Source of the DNA: Lachnospiraceae bacterium | GTDB lineage: Bacteria; Bacillota; Clostridia; Lachnospirales; Lachnospiraceae | Assembly: GCA_021203145.1 (NCBI GenBank) | Contig: JAJQBS010000080.1 | Location: 3,288 to 36,902 of the forward strand | Length of the DNA stretch: 33,615 nucleotides | Reading direction: 5' to 3' | Shown: in pieces, positions 24,986 to 32,801 of the stretch | Position numbering within the stretch: the stretch's first letter is position 1 | How the letters are laid out: every line of letters begins with the position of its first letter | Program-made: the position numbers and the translations under genes | Notes under the pieces: model-generated | Told to the model about the DNA's origin: nothing | What the model saw: the letters and a program-made list of their open reading frames with translations, nothing else | Database searches by the model: none

Positions 24986-25178
24986 TCTACTGGCAGGTTT
25001 GTGAAATGGTAAAGAGATGAGCCTCCGTTGACCGGCGGCGGCTCGCGTATACGGTTCACTGAGTGAATCGGGACGTTCTGTGTCGCACAATTGCTTTGCA
25101 TTTGTACGGCCTTTACTGAAAACAGAGGAGGCGGATGAAGAGCCTCTTCCGAGAATCTAAGTAAGGAGGAAAAATGGC
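24986..25178 (+). repeat. Palindrome cluster between rpsH and rplF
   Basis: This 193-base gap carries GAGCC/GGCTC (25019-25044), the pairing GGTTCACT/AGTGAATC (25053-25069), and an imperfect hairpin in the stretch 25085-25110 (ACAATTGCTTTGCATTTGT), similar in layout to the 24517-24545 hairpin. The rplF binding site TAAGGAGG follows. No gene or promoter is seen. Confidence 0.6.
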
Positions 25179-25718
25179 ATGTCACGTATAGGAAGAATGC
25201 CAGTGGCAATCCCGGCGGGAGTTACCGTCACGATTGCGGAAGGAAACGAGGTTACAGTTAAGGGATCAAAAGGCACCCTGACGCGGGTGCTCCCTAAGGA
25301 GATGGAGATCAATCAGGAAGAAGGCCATGTGATCGTTTCCAGGCCGAATGACCTGAAGAAAATGAAGTCTCTTCATGGACTTACCAGGACGCTCATCCAC
25401 AATATGGTTGTCGGCGTGAGCGAGGGCTATACCAAGACACTTGAAATCAACGGTGTCGGCTACAGAGCGCAGAAGTCCGGCAACAAGCTGACGCTCACCC
25501 TGGGATATTCTCATCCGGTAGAGATGGTTGACCCGGATGGAATTGAGACAAAGGTGGACGGCAATAAGATCATCGTGTCGGGCATCAGCAAGGAAAAGGT
25601 CGGCCAGTATGCAGCGGAGATCCGTGAAAAGAGAAAGCCGGAGCCGTACAAGGGCAAGGGAATCAAATACGCGGATGAAGTGATCAGACGCAAGGTTGGT
25701 AAGACCGGTAAGAAATAA
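25179..25718 (+). CDS. rplF: 50S ribosomal protein L6
   Basis: The 179-residue L6 has [17 protein letters not shown], the duplicated alpha/beta domains, and the conserved C-terminal [16 protein letters not shown] ending [10 protein letters not shown]. It binds near the sarcin-ricin loop where translation GTPases act. Another ATG five bases earlier is out of frame. TAAGGAGG lies about nine bases upstream. Confidence 0.98.
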   Translation: MSRIGRMPVAIPAGVTVTIAEGNEVTVKGSKGTLTRVLPKEMEINQEEGHVIVSRPNDLKKMKSLHGLTRTLIHNMVVGVSEGYTKTLEINGVGYRAQKSGNKLTLTLGYSHPVEMVDPDGIETKVDGNKIIVSGISKEKVGQYAAEIREKRKPEPYKGKGIKYADEVIRRKVGKTGKK

Positions 25719-25735
25719 GTGAGGAGAGTGCGAAG

Positions 25736-26104
25736 ATGATTAATAAGAAATCAAGGACAGAGGTTCGTTTGAATAAACATAAGAGAATTCGCAACCGCTT
25801 CAGCGGCACAGCCGAAAGACCGCGTCTTGCCGTCTTCCGGAGCAACAAACACATGTATGCGCAGATTATCGACGACACGGTCGGTCATACGCTTGTATCC
25901 GCGAGCACCCTTCAGAAAGAGATAAGCTCCGAGCTGGAGAAGACAAATAACGTGGAAGCGGCGGCTTATCTTGGCAAAGTGATCGCCCAGAGAGCACTGG
26001 ATAAGGGAATTAAGGAAGTCGTGTTTGACAGAGGCGGATTTATTTACCAGGGTAAAGTAAAGGCACTGGCTGAAGCAGCCAGAGAAGCCGGGCTGGAATT
26101 CTAA
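25736..26104 (+). CDS. rplR: 50S ribosomal protein L18
   Basis: The 122-residue L18 contains [29 protein letters not shown] and [20 protein letters not shown]. It binds 5S rRNA together with L5. GAGGAGAG precedes the ATG, 17 bases after rplF. Length and motifs are ordinary. Confidence 0.98.
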   Translation: MINKKSRTEVRLNKHKRIRNRFSGTAERPRLAVFRSNKHMYAQIIDDTVGHTLVSASTLQKEISSELEKTNNVEAAAYLGKVIAQRALDKGIKEVVFDRGGFIYQGKVKALAEAAREAGLEF

Positions 26105-26119
26105 GAGGAGGGAAGATAC

Positions 26120-26635
26120 ATGAGACATGAGATCATTGACCCGAAGCAGTTCGGCGAAGAGCTGACTGACAAGGTAGTGGCAATTAAGCGTGTATCCAAG
26201 ACAGTAAAGGGTGGACGTACCATGCGTTTTACCGCTCTTGTTGTAGTCGGTGACGGGAACGGCCATGTCGGCGCGGGTCTTGGCAAAGCAGTAGAAATTC
26301 CGGAAGCAATCCGCAAGGGCAAGGAGGACGCCATGAAGAAAATGATGTCCATCCCGCTCAGCGAGGAAGCAAGCGTGCCGTATGATATGACTGGAAAATT
26401 CGGCGGGGCGAGCGTGCTGCTGAAAAGGGCTCCGGAAGGTACCGGTATCATCGCCGGCGGCCCGGTACGAAGTGTGCTGGAGATCGCGGGCATCAAGAAC
26501 ATCCGTACAAAGTCACTTGGTTCAAACAACAAACAGAACGTTGTTCTGGCTACGCTGGAAGCTCTGAAGCAGATGAAGTCTCCGGAAGAAGTGGCAAGAC
26601 TCCGCGGAAAATCAGTAGAAGAGATTCTGGGATAA
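26120..26635 (+). CDS. rpsE: 30S ribosomal protein S5
   Basis: The 171-residue S5 shows [20 protein letters not shown], the [20 protein letters not shown] block and the C-terminal [18 protein letters not shown]. It acts in decoding fidelity and mRNA unwinding at the entry site. AAGAGGAGGG precedes the ATG, 15 bases after rplR. No unusual residues were noted. Confidence 0.98.
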   Translation: MRHEIIDPKQFGEELTDKVVAIKRVSKTVKGGRTMRFTALVVVGDGNGHVGAGLGKAVEIPEAIRKGKEDAMKKMMSIPLSEEASVPYDMTGKFGGASVLLKRAPEGTGIIAGGPVRSVLEIAGIKNIRTKSLGSNNKQNVVLATLEALKQMKSPEEVARLRGKSVEEILG

Positions 26636-26648
26636 AAGGAGAGCAATC

Positions 26649-26831
26649 ATGGCAGACAAATTAAAAGTAACACTGGTAAAGTCGCCAATCGGCGCGATTC
26701 CGAAGCACCGCGCGACAGTAAAGGCTCTTGGCCTTACAAAGATGCATAAGACGGTGGAGCTTCCGAATAACGATGCTACATTAGGCATGGTCAGACAGGT
26801 TGCACATCTGGTAAAGGTTGAAGAAGCGTAA
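26649..26831 (+). CDS. rpmD: 50S ribosomal protein L30
   Basis: The 60-residue L30 reads LKVTLVKSPIGAIPKHRATV and KALGLTKMHKTVELPNN, the bacterial short form. It binds 23S rRNA near the 5S particle. AAAAGGAG precedes the ATG, 13 bases after rpsE. Confidence 0.98.
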   Translation: MADKLKVTLVKSPIGAIPKHRATVKALGLTKMHKTVELPNNDATLGMVRQVAHLVKVEEA

Positions 26832-26882
26832 CAAATGCCCCTGGTTCACGGTGTGGATCAGGGACAGGCAAAGGAGGACATT

Positions 26883-27323
26883 ATGGATTTATCAAATTTA
26901 AGTCCGGCCGCAGGCAGTGTTCACAGCAATAATTTCAGACGCGGGCGCGGACACGGTTCCGGAAACGGCAAGACTGCCGGCAAGGGACATAAGGGTCAGA
27001 AGGCACGTTCCGGGGCACCGAGAATCGGTTTCGAGGGCGGTCAGATGCCGCTGTATCGTCGACTTCCGAAGAGAGGCTTTAAAAACAGGAACTCTCTGGA
27101 TATCGAAGCGATCAATATCAGCGAGCTGGAGCGGTTTGAGGACGACACGGTAGTCACAATTGAGACACTGCTGGAAAATGGCATCATTAAGAGCCCGAAG
27201 GACGGTGTCAAGGTACTTGGAAATGGCACACTCACAAAGAAGCTGACGGTACAGGTGAATGCGTTCAGCGAGGGCGCGAAGGCTAAGATCGAGGAGCTCG
27301 GTGGAAAAGCAGAGGTGATCTGA
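26883..27323 (+). CDS. rplO: 50S ribosomal protein L15
   Basis: The 146-residue L15 starts [12 protein letters not shown] and has the glycine-rich N-terminal extension [20 protein letters not shown], then [18 protein letters not shown]. The frame is open to 26835, but AAAGGAGGAC before the ATG at 26883 decides the start. The stop overlaps the secY start (TGATG), coupling the two. L15 is a late-assembly protein of the large subunit. Confidence 0.97.
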   Translation: MDLSNLSPAAGSVHSNNFRRGRGHGSGNGKTAGKGHKGQKARSGAPRIGFEGGQMPLYRRLPKRGFKNRNSLDIEAINISELERFEDDTVVTIETLLENGIIKSPKDGVKVLGNGTLTKKLTVQVNAFSEGAKAKIEELGGKAEVI

Positions 27324-28636
27324 TGTTAGAGACACTCAAAAACATGTTCCGGATCAAGGATATCCGGAAAAAACTGTTCTACACCTTCCTGATGATAATT
27401 GTGATCCGGTTCGGGTCACAGTTGCCCGTGCCGGGTGTGGACAGAGATTATTTTGCGTCGTGGTTTTCATCCTACTCGAATGACGCGTTTAATTTCTTTT
27501 CAGCCTTTACGGGAGGCTCGTTTGAGAACATGTCTGTTTTCGCTCTGAGTATTACCCCGTACATTACTTCCTCCATCATCATCCAGCTTCTCACGATTGC
27601 TATTCCGGCGCTCGAGGAGATGCACAGAGATGGAGAAGACGGCAGAAAGAAGATTACGCAGATCACGAGATATACAACGGTTGGCCTGGCTCTGATCGAG
27701 AGTATCGCGATGACGATCGGCTTCGGAAGAAGCGGTCTGCTTGAGGAATTCAACGCGATCAACGTGATCACCGTAATAGTAGTACTTGTAGCCGGCAGCA
27801 CGATGCTGATGTGGATTGGCGAGCGCATTACAGAGAAAGGCGTCGGTAACGGTATTTCCATCGTCCTGATGGTCAACATCCTTTCGAGTGTTCCGTCTGA
27901 TTTTGTCAGCCTCTACGGCCTGTTTATTGAAGGAAAGACGATTGCGAGAGGAGCTCTTGCGGGCCTGATTATTCTGGCAGTTGTCCTTCTGACCGTGATT
28001 CTGGTTATCTTCCTGAACGGCGGCGAGAGAAGAATCCCGGTGCAATACGCAAAGAAAATGCAGGGCCGGAAGATGGTGGGCGGACAGTCTACCCATATTC
28101 CGCTGAAGGTGAACACGGCAGGCGTGATTCCTGTTATTTTCGCCTCTTCTCTGATGTCGATTCCGTCCATGGTAGTCAGCTTTGCCGGTATCAGTACTTC
28201 CGGAATCGGAGCTACGATTATCAGTATGCTCAGCCAGAATAACTGGTTTAACTTAAGCCATCCGGAATATTCGATCGGGCTTATTCTATATATTGTACTG
28301 ATCGTATTCTTCGCCTATTTCTACACATCGATCACCTTTAACCCGATTGAGGTTGCGGACAACATCAAGAAGCAGGGCGGTTTCATCCCCGGCATTCGTC
28401 CGGGCAAGCCGACGACGGAATATCTGGACAAGGTGCTTGGCAACCTCGTGTTTATCGGCGCCGTGGGACTGATCATTGTCGTGCTTGTACCGATCTTCTT
28501 TAACGGTGTATTTGGTGCGTCCGTGTCCTTTGGCGGCACTTCGATCATCATTATCGTCGGCGTCATCCTGGAGACCCTCAAGCAGATCGAATCGCAGATG
28601 GTTGTCCGCAATTACAAGGGATTCCTGATGGAGTAA
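27323..28636 (+). CDS. secY: Protein translocase channel subunit SecY
   Basis: The 437-residue membrane protein has ten expected helices. It opens with [20 protein letters not shown], contains RFGSQLPVPGVD, YITSSIIIQLL, the cytoplasmic GGERRIPVQYAKKMQGRKMV loop and the C-terminal MVVRNYKGFLME. It forms the Sec channel with SecE and SecG. The ribosome binding site AGAGGTGATC extends through the GGTGATC complement of the 16S tail, an unusually long match. The start overlaps the rplO stop. A 228-base structured gap follows. Confidence 0.98.
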   Translation: MLETLKNMFRIKDIRKKLFYTFLMIIVIRFGSQLPVPGVDRDYFASWFSSYSNDAFNFFSAFTGGSFENMSVFALSITPYITSSIIIQLLTIAIPALEEMHRDGEDGRKKITQITRYTTVGLALIESIAMTIGFGRSGLLEEFNAINVITVIVVLVAGSTMLMWIGERITEKGVGNGISIVLMVNILSSVPSDFVSLYGLFIEGKTIARGALAGLIILAVVLLTVILVIFLNGGERRIPVQYAKKMQGRKMVGGQSTHIPLKVNTAGVIPVIFASSLMSIPSMVVSFAGISTSGIGATIISMLSQNNWFNLSHPEYSIGLILYIVLIVFFAYFYTSITFNPIEVADNIKKQGGFIPGIRPGKPTTEYLDKVLGNLVFIGAVGLIIVVLVPIFFNGVFGASVSFGGTSIIIIVGVILETLKQIESQMVVRNYKGFLME

Positions 28637-28864
28637 GCAGCAGGCTATAGCCGCAAAGCTGCTGCGGTGGGGAGAAACGCCCACCCACATATCGGCGGAT
28701 ATCCCGCCACAGAGCGGCGGTACTTAAGAGAAATTCCGGGAGACTGCTCCTGGCAGTTTTCCGGATCATAAGGGTGTACTTTCATTTTCACGAAGCAACG
28801 CGCCGGGTCTGAAGCGCGGAAAATGAGAGTACACTATAATGGGTTATAGGAAGGAGTATCATCT
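28637..28864 (+). promoter_or_regulatory. Highly structured gap between secY and adk
   Basis: Hairpins follow in series: GCAGC/GCTGC near 28637-28665, GGTGGG/CCCACC around 28669-28685, a 12-bp stem with two G-U pairs at about 28736-28763 (CCGGGAGACTGC arm), and a 16-bp stem with one G-U between 28774-28789 (GTGTACTTTCATTTTC) and 28819-28834. TATAAT follows immediately (28835-28840), without a recognisable -35 box. AAGGAG then precedes adk. It may be an RNA switch, processing site or internal promoter region. Confidence 0.55.
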
Positions 28865-29533
28865 ATGAAGATTGTCATGCTTGGCGCGCCGGGGGCCGGG
28901 AAAGGGACTCAGGCAAAGATGATCGCTGCAAAATATCAGGTTCCGCACATTTCATCCGGAGATATTTTCCGGACGAATATAAAAAACGGCACGGAGCTTG
29001 GGAAAAAGGCGAAAGAATACATTGACCAGGGACTTCTTGTCCCGGATGAACTGACGGTGGATCTGGTGATTGACCGTGTTTCCTGGGATGATTGTAAAAA
29101 CGGTTATATTCTTGACGGATTCCCACGCACGATTCCGCAGGCGCAGGCTTTGGATGCAGCGCTGAAAAAGAGTGCCTCCGGGCTGGAAGACGGAGAAAAA
29201 GCGACTCTCGATTTTGCAATCAATGTAGATGTACCAGATGAAAATATTGTCACGAGGATGTCTGGAAGAAGAGCCTGCTTAGGGTGCGGCGCCACATACC
29301 ACATCGTTTATAATCCTTCGAAAAAGGGAGACATCTGCGAGGTTTGCGGCGAAAGCCTTGTTCTGCGCGATGATGACAAGCCAGAAACCGTGCAGAAAAG
29401 ATTGTCAGTTTACCATGACCAGACACAGCCGCTGATCGACTATTACACCAGCCAGGGCATTTTGAAGACCGTTGACGGCACGCAGGATATGAACGATGTG
29501 TTTGCCGCCATTGTCGAAATTCTGGAGGCGTAA
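28865..29533 (+). CDS. adk: Adenylate kinase, zinc-type lid
   Basis: The 222-residue kinase (ATP + AMP to 2 ADP) has the P-loop GAPGAGKGT at 7-15, SSGDIFRTNI in the AMP-binding part and DGFPRTIPQAQAL. The long LID carries four cysteines, C138, C141, C158 and C161, that bind structural zinc as in many Gram-positive enzymes. GGAAGGAG precedes the ATG. The map gene starts two bases after the stop, so the pair is co-translated. Confidence 0.98.
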   Translation: MKIVMLGAPGAGKGTQAKMIAAKYQVPHISSGDIFRTNIKNGTELGKKAKEYIDQGLLVPDELTVDLVIDRVSWDDCKNGYILDGFPRTIPQAQALDAALKKSASGLEDGEKATLDFAINVDVPDENIVTRMSGRRACLGCGATYHIVYNPSKKGDICEVCGESLVLRDDDKPETVQKRLSVYHDQTQPLIDYYTSQGILKTVDGTQDMNDVFAAIVEILEA

Positions 29534-29534
29534 A

Positions 29535-30290
29535 ATGGCCGTATCAGTGAAATCTGCGCATGAAATAGAATTGATGAGAGAAGCCGGAAGACTGTTAAAT
29601 ATTGTTCACAAGGAGCTTGCGTCCGCAATCCGACCTGGTGTGTCGACCTGGGAGTTGAACAGAGTCGGGGAGAAGGTCATCCGAAGCTTCGGATGTACGC
29701 CAAATTTTCTGAATTACAATGGATTTCCGGCTTCGTTCTGCATTTCCATTAATGAAGAAGTGGTTCATGGGATTCCAAAAAAGAACCGGATCCTGCACGA
29801 GGGCGATATTGTGAGCGTGGATGCCGGACTGATATACAAGGGTATGCATTCAGATGCGGCCCGCACTTATGGGGTGGGCCGGATTTCCCCGGAGGCACAG
29901 AAGCTGATTGATGTCACCAAGGAATCCTTTTTCCGCGGAATCGCCATGGCCAGAGCCGGACACAGGCTGCATGAGATCTCCGCAGCGGTGAATGATTACG
30001 TGGATCAGTTTGGTTACGGAGTCGTTCGCGATCTGGTCGGGCATGGGATCGGGCATGCGCTGCATGAAGACCCACAGATTCCGAACTTCCGCCAGAAAAG
30101 CAGAGGAATCCGCCTGGTGAAGGGCATGACCCTGGCAGTCGAACCAATGATTACTGCCGGAAGAGCCGATGTGGTATGGCTTGATGACAACTGGACGGTG
30201 GTCACAGAGGACGAAAGTCTTGCGGCGCATTATGAAAATACAATTCTGATCACAGATGGAGAACCGGAGATTCTTTCGCTTGCGGAGTGA
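29535..30290 (+). CDS. map: Methionine aminopeptidase, type I
   Basis: At 251 residues this is the short type Ia form without an N-terminal zinc extension. The metal ligands are D96 (VDAG), D107 (HSDAAR), H170 (GHGIGH) and the glutamates in VEPM and EDES, all present. It removes the initiator methionine from nascent proteins. The start at 29535 follows GGAGGC and lies one base after the adk stop; a further upstream start in the same frame would overlap adk and lacks a binding site. Confidence 0.98.
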   Translation: MAVSVKSAHEIELMREAGRLLNIVHKELASAIRPGVSTWELNRVGEKVIRSFGCTPNFLNYNGFPASFCISINEEVVHGIPKKNRILHEGDIVSVDAGLIYKGMHSDAARTYGVGRISPEAQKLIDVTKESFFRGIAMARAGHRLHEISAAVNDYVDQFGYGVVRDLVGHGIGHALHEDPQIPNFRQKSRGIRLVKGMTLAVEPMITAGRADVVWLDDNWTVVTEDESLAAHYENTILITDGEPEILSLAE

Positions 30291-30511
30291 TTTTCGGAGC
30301 ATGGTTTGAGGATAACTTCCATCCGCAAAGTGCAGTAGAGTGTATAGCATAGAATTCCGCAATGCGCAGGCTGTTTCGCGTCGCGTTTGCCTGATCAGGT
30401 ACTGTTACAAAATAACAGGTGCTAACAGGTTCATAAGTTATTTCAAAAGTTGTTTCGCAACAGGTCATTCGTATGACGCAGGTATACAACGACAGGGAAG
30501 GTACGAAGAGT
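30291..30511 (+). other. Gap between map and the KOW gene with small hairpins
   Basis: The 221-base gap has CTGTTA/TAACAG (about 30402-30418, loop CAAAA) and GTTG/CAAC with loop TTTCG (about 30449-30461). No clear promoter or gene is seen; the KOW gene frame is open from 30473 but without a ribosome binding site there. Confidence 0.5.
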
Positions 30512-30781
30512 ATGAACGTCTGGACATCCAAAATGCTGGCCAGGTCTCTGGCAGGGCACGATAAAGGCAGCCTGTATGTGGTGCTGGAAGAAAATCCTGA
30601 CGCCGGCAGCTATTTACTTTCGGACGGCAAACATCGTACGCTGAACCACCCCAAAAGAAAAAACGCAAAGCATGTGCAGCTGATTACGCACCTGCCGGAC
30701 TCGACACTGGCGCGGATGCAGGAGATCACACTGGACGCGCATGTCCGCAAAATACTGAAGGAATATTCAGCAAGTGCATGA
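30512..30781 (+). CDS. KOW-domain RNA-binding protein (L14e-like)
   Basis: An 89-residue basic protein of the small KOW-domain family that Firmicutes encode between map and inf[21 protein letters not shown] is the KOW/L14e-like motif, followed by [20 protein letters not shown] and a helical tail. It is probably a ribosome- or rRNA-associated factor, but its biochemical role is not established here. ATG 30512 is chosen because family members begin just before the KOW motif; ATG 30473 (13 residues longer) is possible. Neither has a strong binding site. infA follows 20 bases after the stop. Confidence 0.8.
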   Translation: MNVWTSKMLARSLAGHDKGSLYVVLEENPDAGSYLLSDGKHRTLNHPKRKNAKHVQLITHLPDSTLARMQEITLDAHVRKILKEYSASA

Positions 30782-30801
30782 TAAAAGTCATGGAGGTATA
30801 T

Positions 30802-31020
30802 ATGTCTAAGGCAGATGTCATAGAGGTAGAAGGAAAGGTAATTGAGAAGCTCCCGAACGCGATGTTTCGGGTAGAGCTGGAAAATAAGCATGTTGTGCTT
30901 GCCCATATCAGTGGGAAACTTCGTATGAATTTTATCCGGATCCTTCCGGGTGACAAGGTTACGATCGAGCTGTCTCCTTACGATCTTACGAAGGGAAGAA
31001 TTATCTGGAGAGATAAATAA
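30802..31020 (+). CDS. infA: Translation initiation factor IF-1
   Basis: The 72-residue S1-like OB-fold protein has the standard length and reads [40 protein letters not shown] and [22 protein letters not shown]-1 occupies the 30S A site during initiation. TGGAGGT is placed right before the ATG at 30802; the longer frame from 30778 has no signal. In most relatives rpmJ follows directly; here about 980 bases intervene. Confidence 0.98.
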   Translation: MSKADVIEVEGKVIEKLPNAMFRVELENKHVVLAHISGKLRMNFIRILPGDKVTIELSPYDLTKGRIIWRDK

Positions 31021-31085
31021 GAGAGATGTTTGAACAGGGATTTCAGGACAATGTGTGCCATAAGGAGAGAGTAGAATATCAGATG

Positions 31086-31134
31086 TCTGGCCTGCCAAAA
31101 ACGGTGAGAGAAAGCCGTTTATCGGCAGGCCAGA
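31086..31134 (+). terminator. Nested perfect hairpin after infA
   Basis: TCTGGCCTGCC (31086-31096) pairs exactly with 31124-31134. Inside it AAACGG (31099-31104) pairs exactly with CCGTTT (31115-31120). There is no downstream T-run, so it is either an inefficient terminator, a 3'-end stabilising structure, or the end of an inserted element. It is 66 bases after infA and just before the pseudogene. Confidence 0.5.
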
Positions 31135-31172
31135 AATGTCATAGGAGACTTCCAGCAGGAAGGTGCAGCTCA

Positions 31173-31660
31173 TCAGACCGCAAACGCGACACCGGGGAGG
31201 AGCTTTTTCGCTTCCTCATATTCTTCTACGGTAGAATCCAGAACACTGCAGGCGCGTTCCTTTGAATACCTTCGTTTTTCATTAGTGAATCAACACACCC
31301 TACAAGCCTTCCCGCCATTCCTTTATCAAGGCCTGATTTCATGCCTTCCCCTACTCCTTTAGCAGTTGCTTTGTCCAACGCTTTTGTTAACCAGTCTTCC
31401 ATTTTGGTCATCTTCCTTTCTTCGGAACTGTTTTGCGCTATTTCAAATCTTCGATCACCTGATACAGCGGAAAGAAGATCCAGGACTTCTTCTACATGCG
31501 TTATTTCCTCTTTAGAAGGAACATATTCATGATTCTTCCGTATCTGTACGAAATAATCCGCCACAATACGAAAATCACTCTTAAATTTTGCAACCGTTTC
31601 GTCATTAAGCCAGGCAATTTCAAATATGTTCGCTCGGTAGTTATGGAAAAAACGCGCAAA
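31173..31660 (-). pseudogene. Rpn/PD-(D/E)XK-type transposase remnant, frameshifted and 5'-truncated
   Basis: The minus strand encodes FEIAWLNDETVAKFKSDFRI, VADYFVQIRKNHEY, HVEEVLDLLSAVSGDRRFE, then a Gly/Lys-rich KGVGEGMKSGLDKGMAGR stretch. These are the C-terminal half of the Rpn-like nuclease/transposase family common in Lachnospiraceae. Near 31258-31268 the frame shifts, and the family tail continues as KERACSVLDSTVEEYEEAKK to the stop at 31175-31173. Upstream of about 31645 there are two adjacent in-frame stops, and the nuclease core and start are missing. It sits in opposite orientation inside the ribosomal operon. Confidence 0.8.
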
Positions 31661-31788
31661 TTTTTATTAGAAATGCGAAATGAAATGACTCTTGTCGTTA
31701 AGACAGACCGATTAATTGGCCTGGCGCTGGAGCAGAAGATAGTATAGAGAAAGAAAGCATAAAAGAAATATACAAGAAGGGAAAAGAC

Positions 31789-31808
31789 ACCGCCGGAACC
31801 ACGGCGGT
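31789..31808 (-). terminator. Perfect 7-bp hairpin, weak minus-strand terminator
   Basis: ACCGCCG (31789-31795) and CGGCGGT (31802-31808) pair around GAACCA. On the minus strand it is followed by GTCTTTTCCC, so it could be a weak terminator in that direction. On the plus strand there is no T-run. Confidence 0.35.
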
Positions 31809-31893
31809 ATCAGCATAAAAAGTGGATGCAAAACAGACATTAAAAAAAATACTTCAGCACTTCAGCTGTAATTAAAGGAAATGCAAAAAAAGC

Positions 31894-31922
31894 TTGCATT
31901 TCTTTTCCCTGCATGATATACT
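31894..31922 (+). promoter_or_regulatory. Promoter candidate for rpmJ-rpsM-rpsK
   Basis: TTGCAT (31894-31899), a 17-base spacer and TATACT (31917-31922) form a good vegetative promoter, 76 bases before the rpmJ ATG. The -35 box overlaps the right arm of a perfect hairpin GAAATGCAA/TTGCATTTC (31878-31902). It would restore transcription of the downstream ribosomal genes after the interrupted infA junction. Confidence 0.65.
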
Positions 31923-31997
31923 GGAAAAGCTTTTGCGAAGGCGCATGCTTTTTTATGCCCAAAAAGCAGGACACAAGAAGCGAAAGGAGGATTGACC

Positions 31998-32111
31998 ATG
32001 AAGGTTCGATCATCAGTGAAGCCGATCTGTGAAAAATGCAAGGTGATCAAAAGAAAAGGCAGAATCATGATTATCTGCGAGAACCCAAAGCATAAACAGA
32101 GACAGGGCTGA
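31998..32111 (+). CDS. rpmJ: 50S ribosomal protein L36
   Basis: This 37-residue protein reads [20 protein letters not shown] and ends NPKHKQRQG. The zinc ligands C11, C14, C27 and H32 mark the zinc-ribbon form. It binds 23S rRNA late in assembly. AAAGGAGG is seven bases before the ATG. It is separated from infA by the pseudogene region and from rpsM by 690 bases. Confidence 0.98.
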   Translation: MKVRSSVKPICEKCKVIKRKGRIMIICENPKHKQRQG

Positions 32112-32140
32112 CAGACAATCAGGCGGAACCGACAGCAGCC

Positions 32141-32270
32141 GAAGCAATCAGGAACGATTCGGAGCAGGAAGGAATGGTTTGGAGCAATCAGGAACGATTC
32201 GGAACAATCTGGAATGACCCGGAGCAATCCGAAACAGTCCGAAATAGTCCTGGATGATCCAGAGCAAAGA
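32141..32270 (+). repeat. Degenerate 10-bp tandem repeat, about 13 units
   Basis: Thirteen consecutive 10-base units fit roughly GGARCAATCC or GGAAYGATYC. A 20-base pair of units recurs exactly at 32143-32162 and 32183-32202. The first and last units are more decayed. The period is not a multiple of three and no sensible peptide is encoded, so this is a noncoding minisatellite close to one helical turn per unit. Confidence 0.75.
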
Positions 32271-32650
32271 AGGAAAGGCTGTCGAAGAACAATATAACGA
32301 TGGAATAAATGAGTTACCGTCCTCTCTGGCAGGCAGGGAGCGGCCTCTTACTAATATAAATATATAGTTGGGATTTATTTCGTTGCGATATTGCTTTTAA
32401 TACCGGCACAGGATCAGGCAGTACAAATCTTCTCTATGAACCGCCGGGGAGAGCTGCCGCGCAAGACGGGTCGTGCGGAAATAGAGCATACGATGTTTAC
32501 AGCGTGTTGGAGCGCAGTGACAGTTGGTATCCATTTTACCGCAGGAAGGACACGCGTCATAGCTTAATGAGTCGGAAAGGCTGCCGCATGGCAGCTGGGC
32601 GACGATGCTTCGCCCCAGTTAGAAACAACATCAGGCAGTACCCGCGTACA

Positions 32651-32735
32651 GAATTCAAAGAAAAAGGATTCCGGGATACAGAAGCGGAATTCCATGAGAC
32701 GGAATTCAAAGAGAGAATTCCAGAAAACAGAATTC
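32651..32735 (+). repeat. Cluster of five GAATTC-containing repeats
   Basis: GAATTC occurs at 32651, 32687, 32702, 32715 and 32730, the last four spaced 13-15 bases. The spacers are purine-rich (for example AAAGAGA and CAGAAAACA), giving a degenerate repeat of about 14-15 bases immediately upstream of rpsM. Confidence 0.65.
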
Positions 32736-32801
32736 ATCGCGAAGGGTACACAGGCGGCAGTCCGGCCAAGGGCTTGCCGCAGAAAATGGAGGAAGAATTA
32801 C

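Larger units (their letters stand above)
32112..32801. other. Expanded 690-base gap between rpmJ and rpsM
   Basis: No convincing gene is seen. It contains a 10-bp-period repeat (32141-32270), an AT-rich stretch with several TATA-like strings (32330-32380), two hairpins (GCTGCC/GGCAGC near 32580-32595, and a CTGGG/CCCAG stem about 32596-32619) and a GAATTC repeat cluster (32651-32735). A plus-strand open frame from 32504 runs across into rpsM in another frame; its composition is explained by the repeats and it has no family resemblance. Confidence 0.55.

Noticed and set aside
28835..28840. TATAAT as a firm promoter for adk
   Set aside because: No -35 box or extended -10 was found, so it is mentioned only as part of the structured gap.
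31496..31747. Plus-strand open frame ending RNEMTLVVKTDRLIGLALEQK
   Set aside because: It looks protein-like, but it overlaps the antisense Rpn-family remnant, has no binding site, and I do not recognise the sequence.
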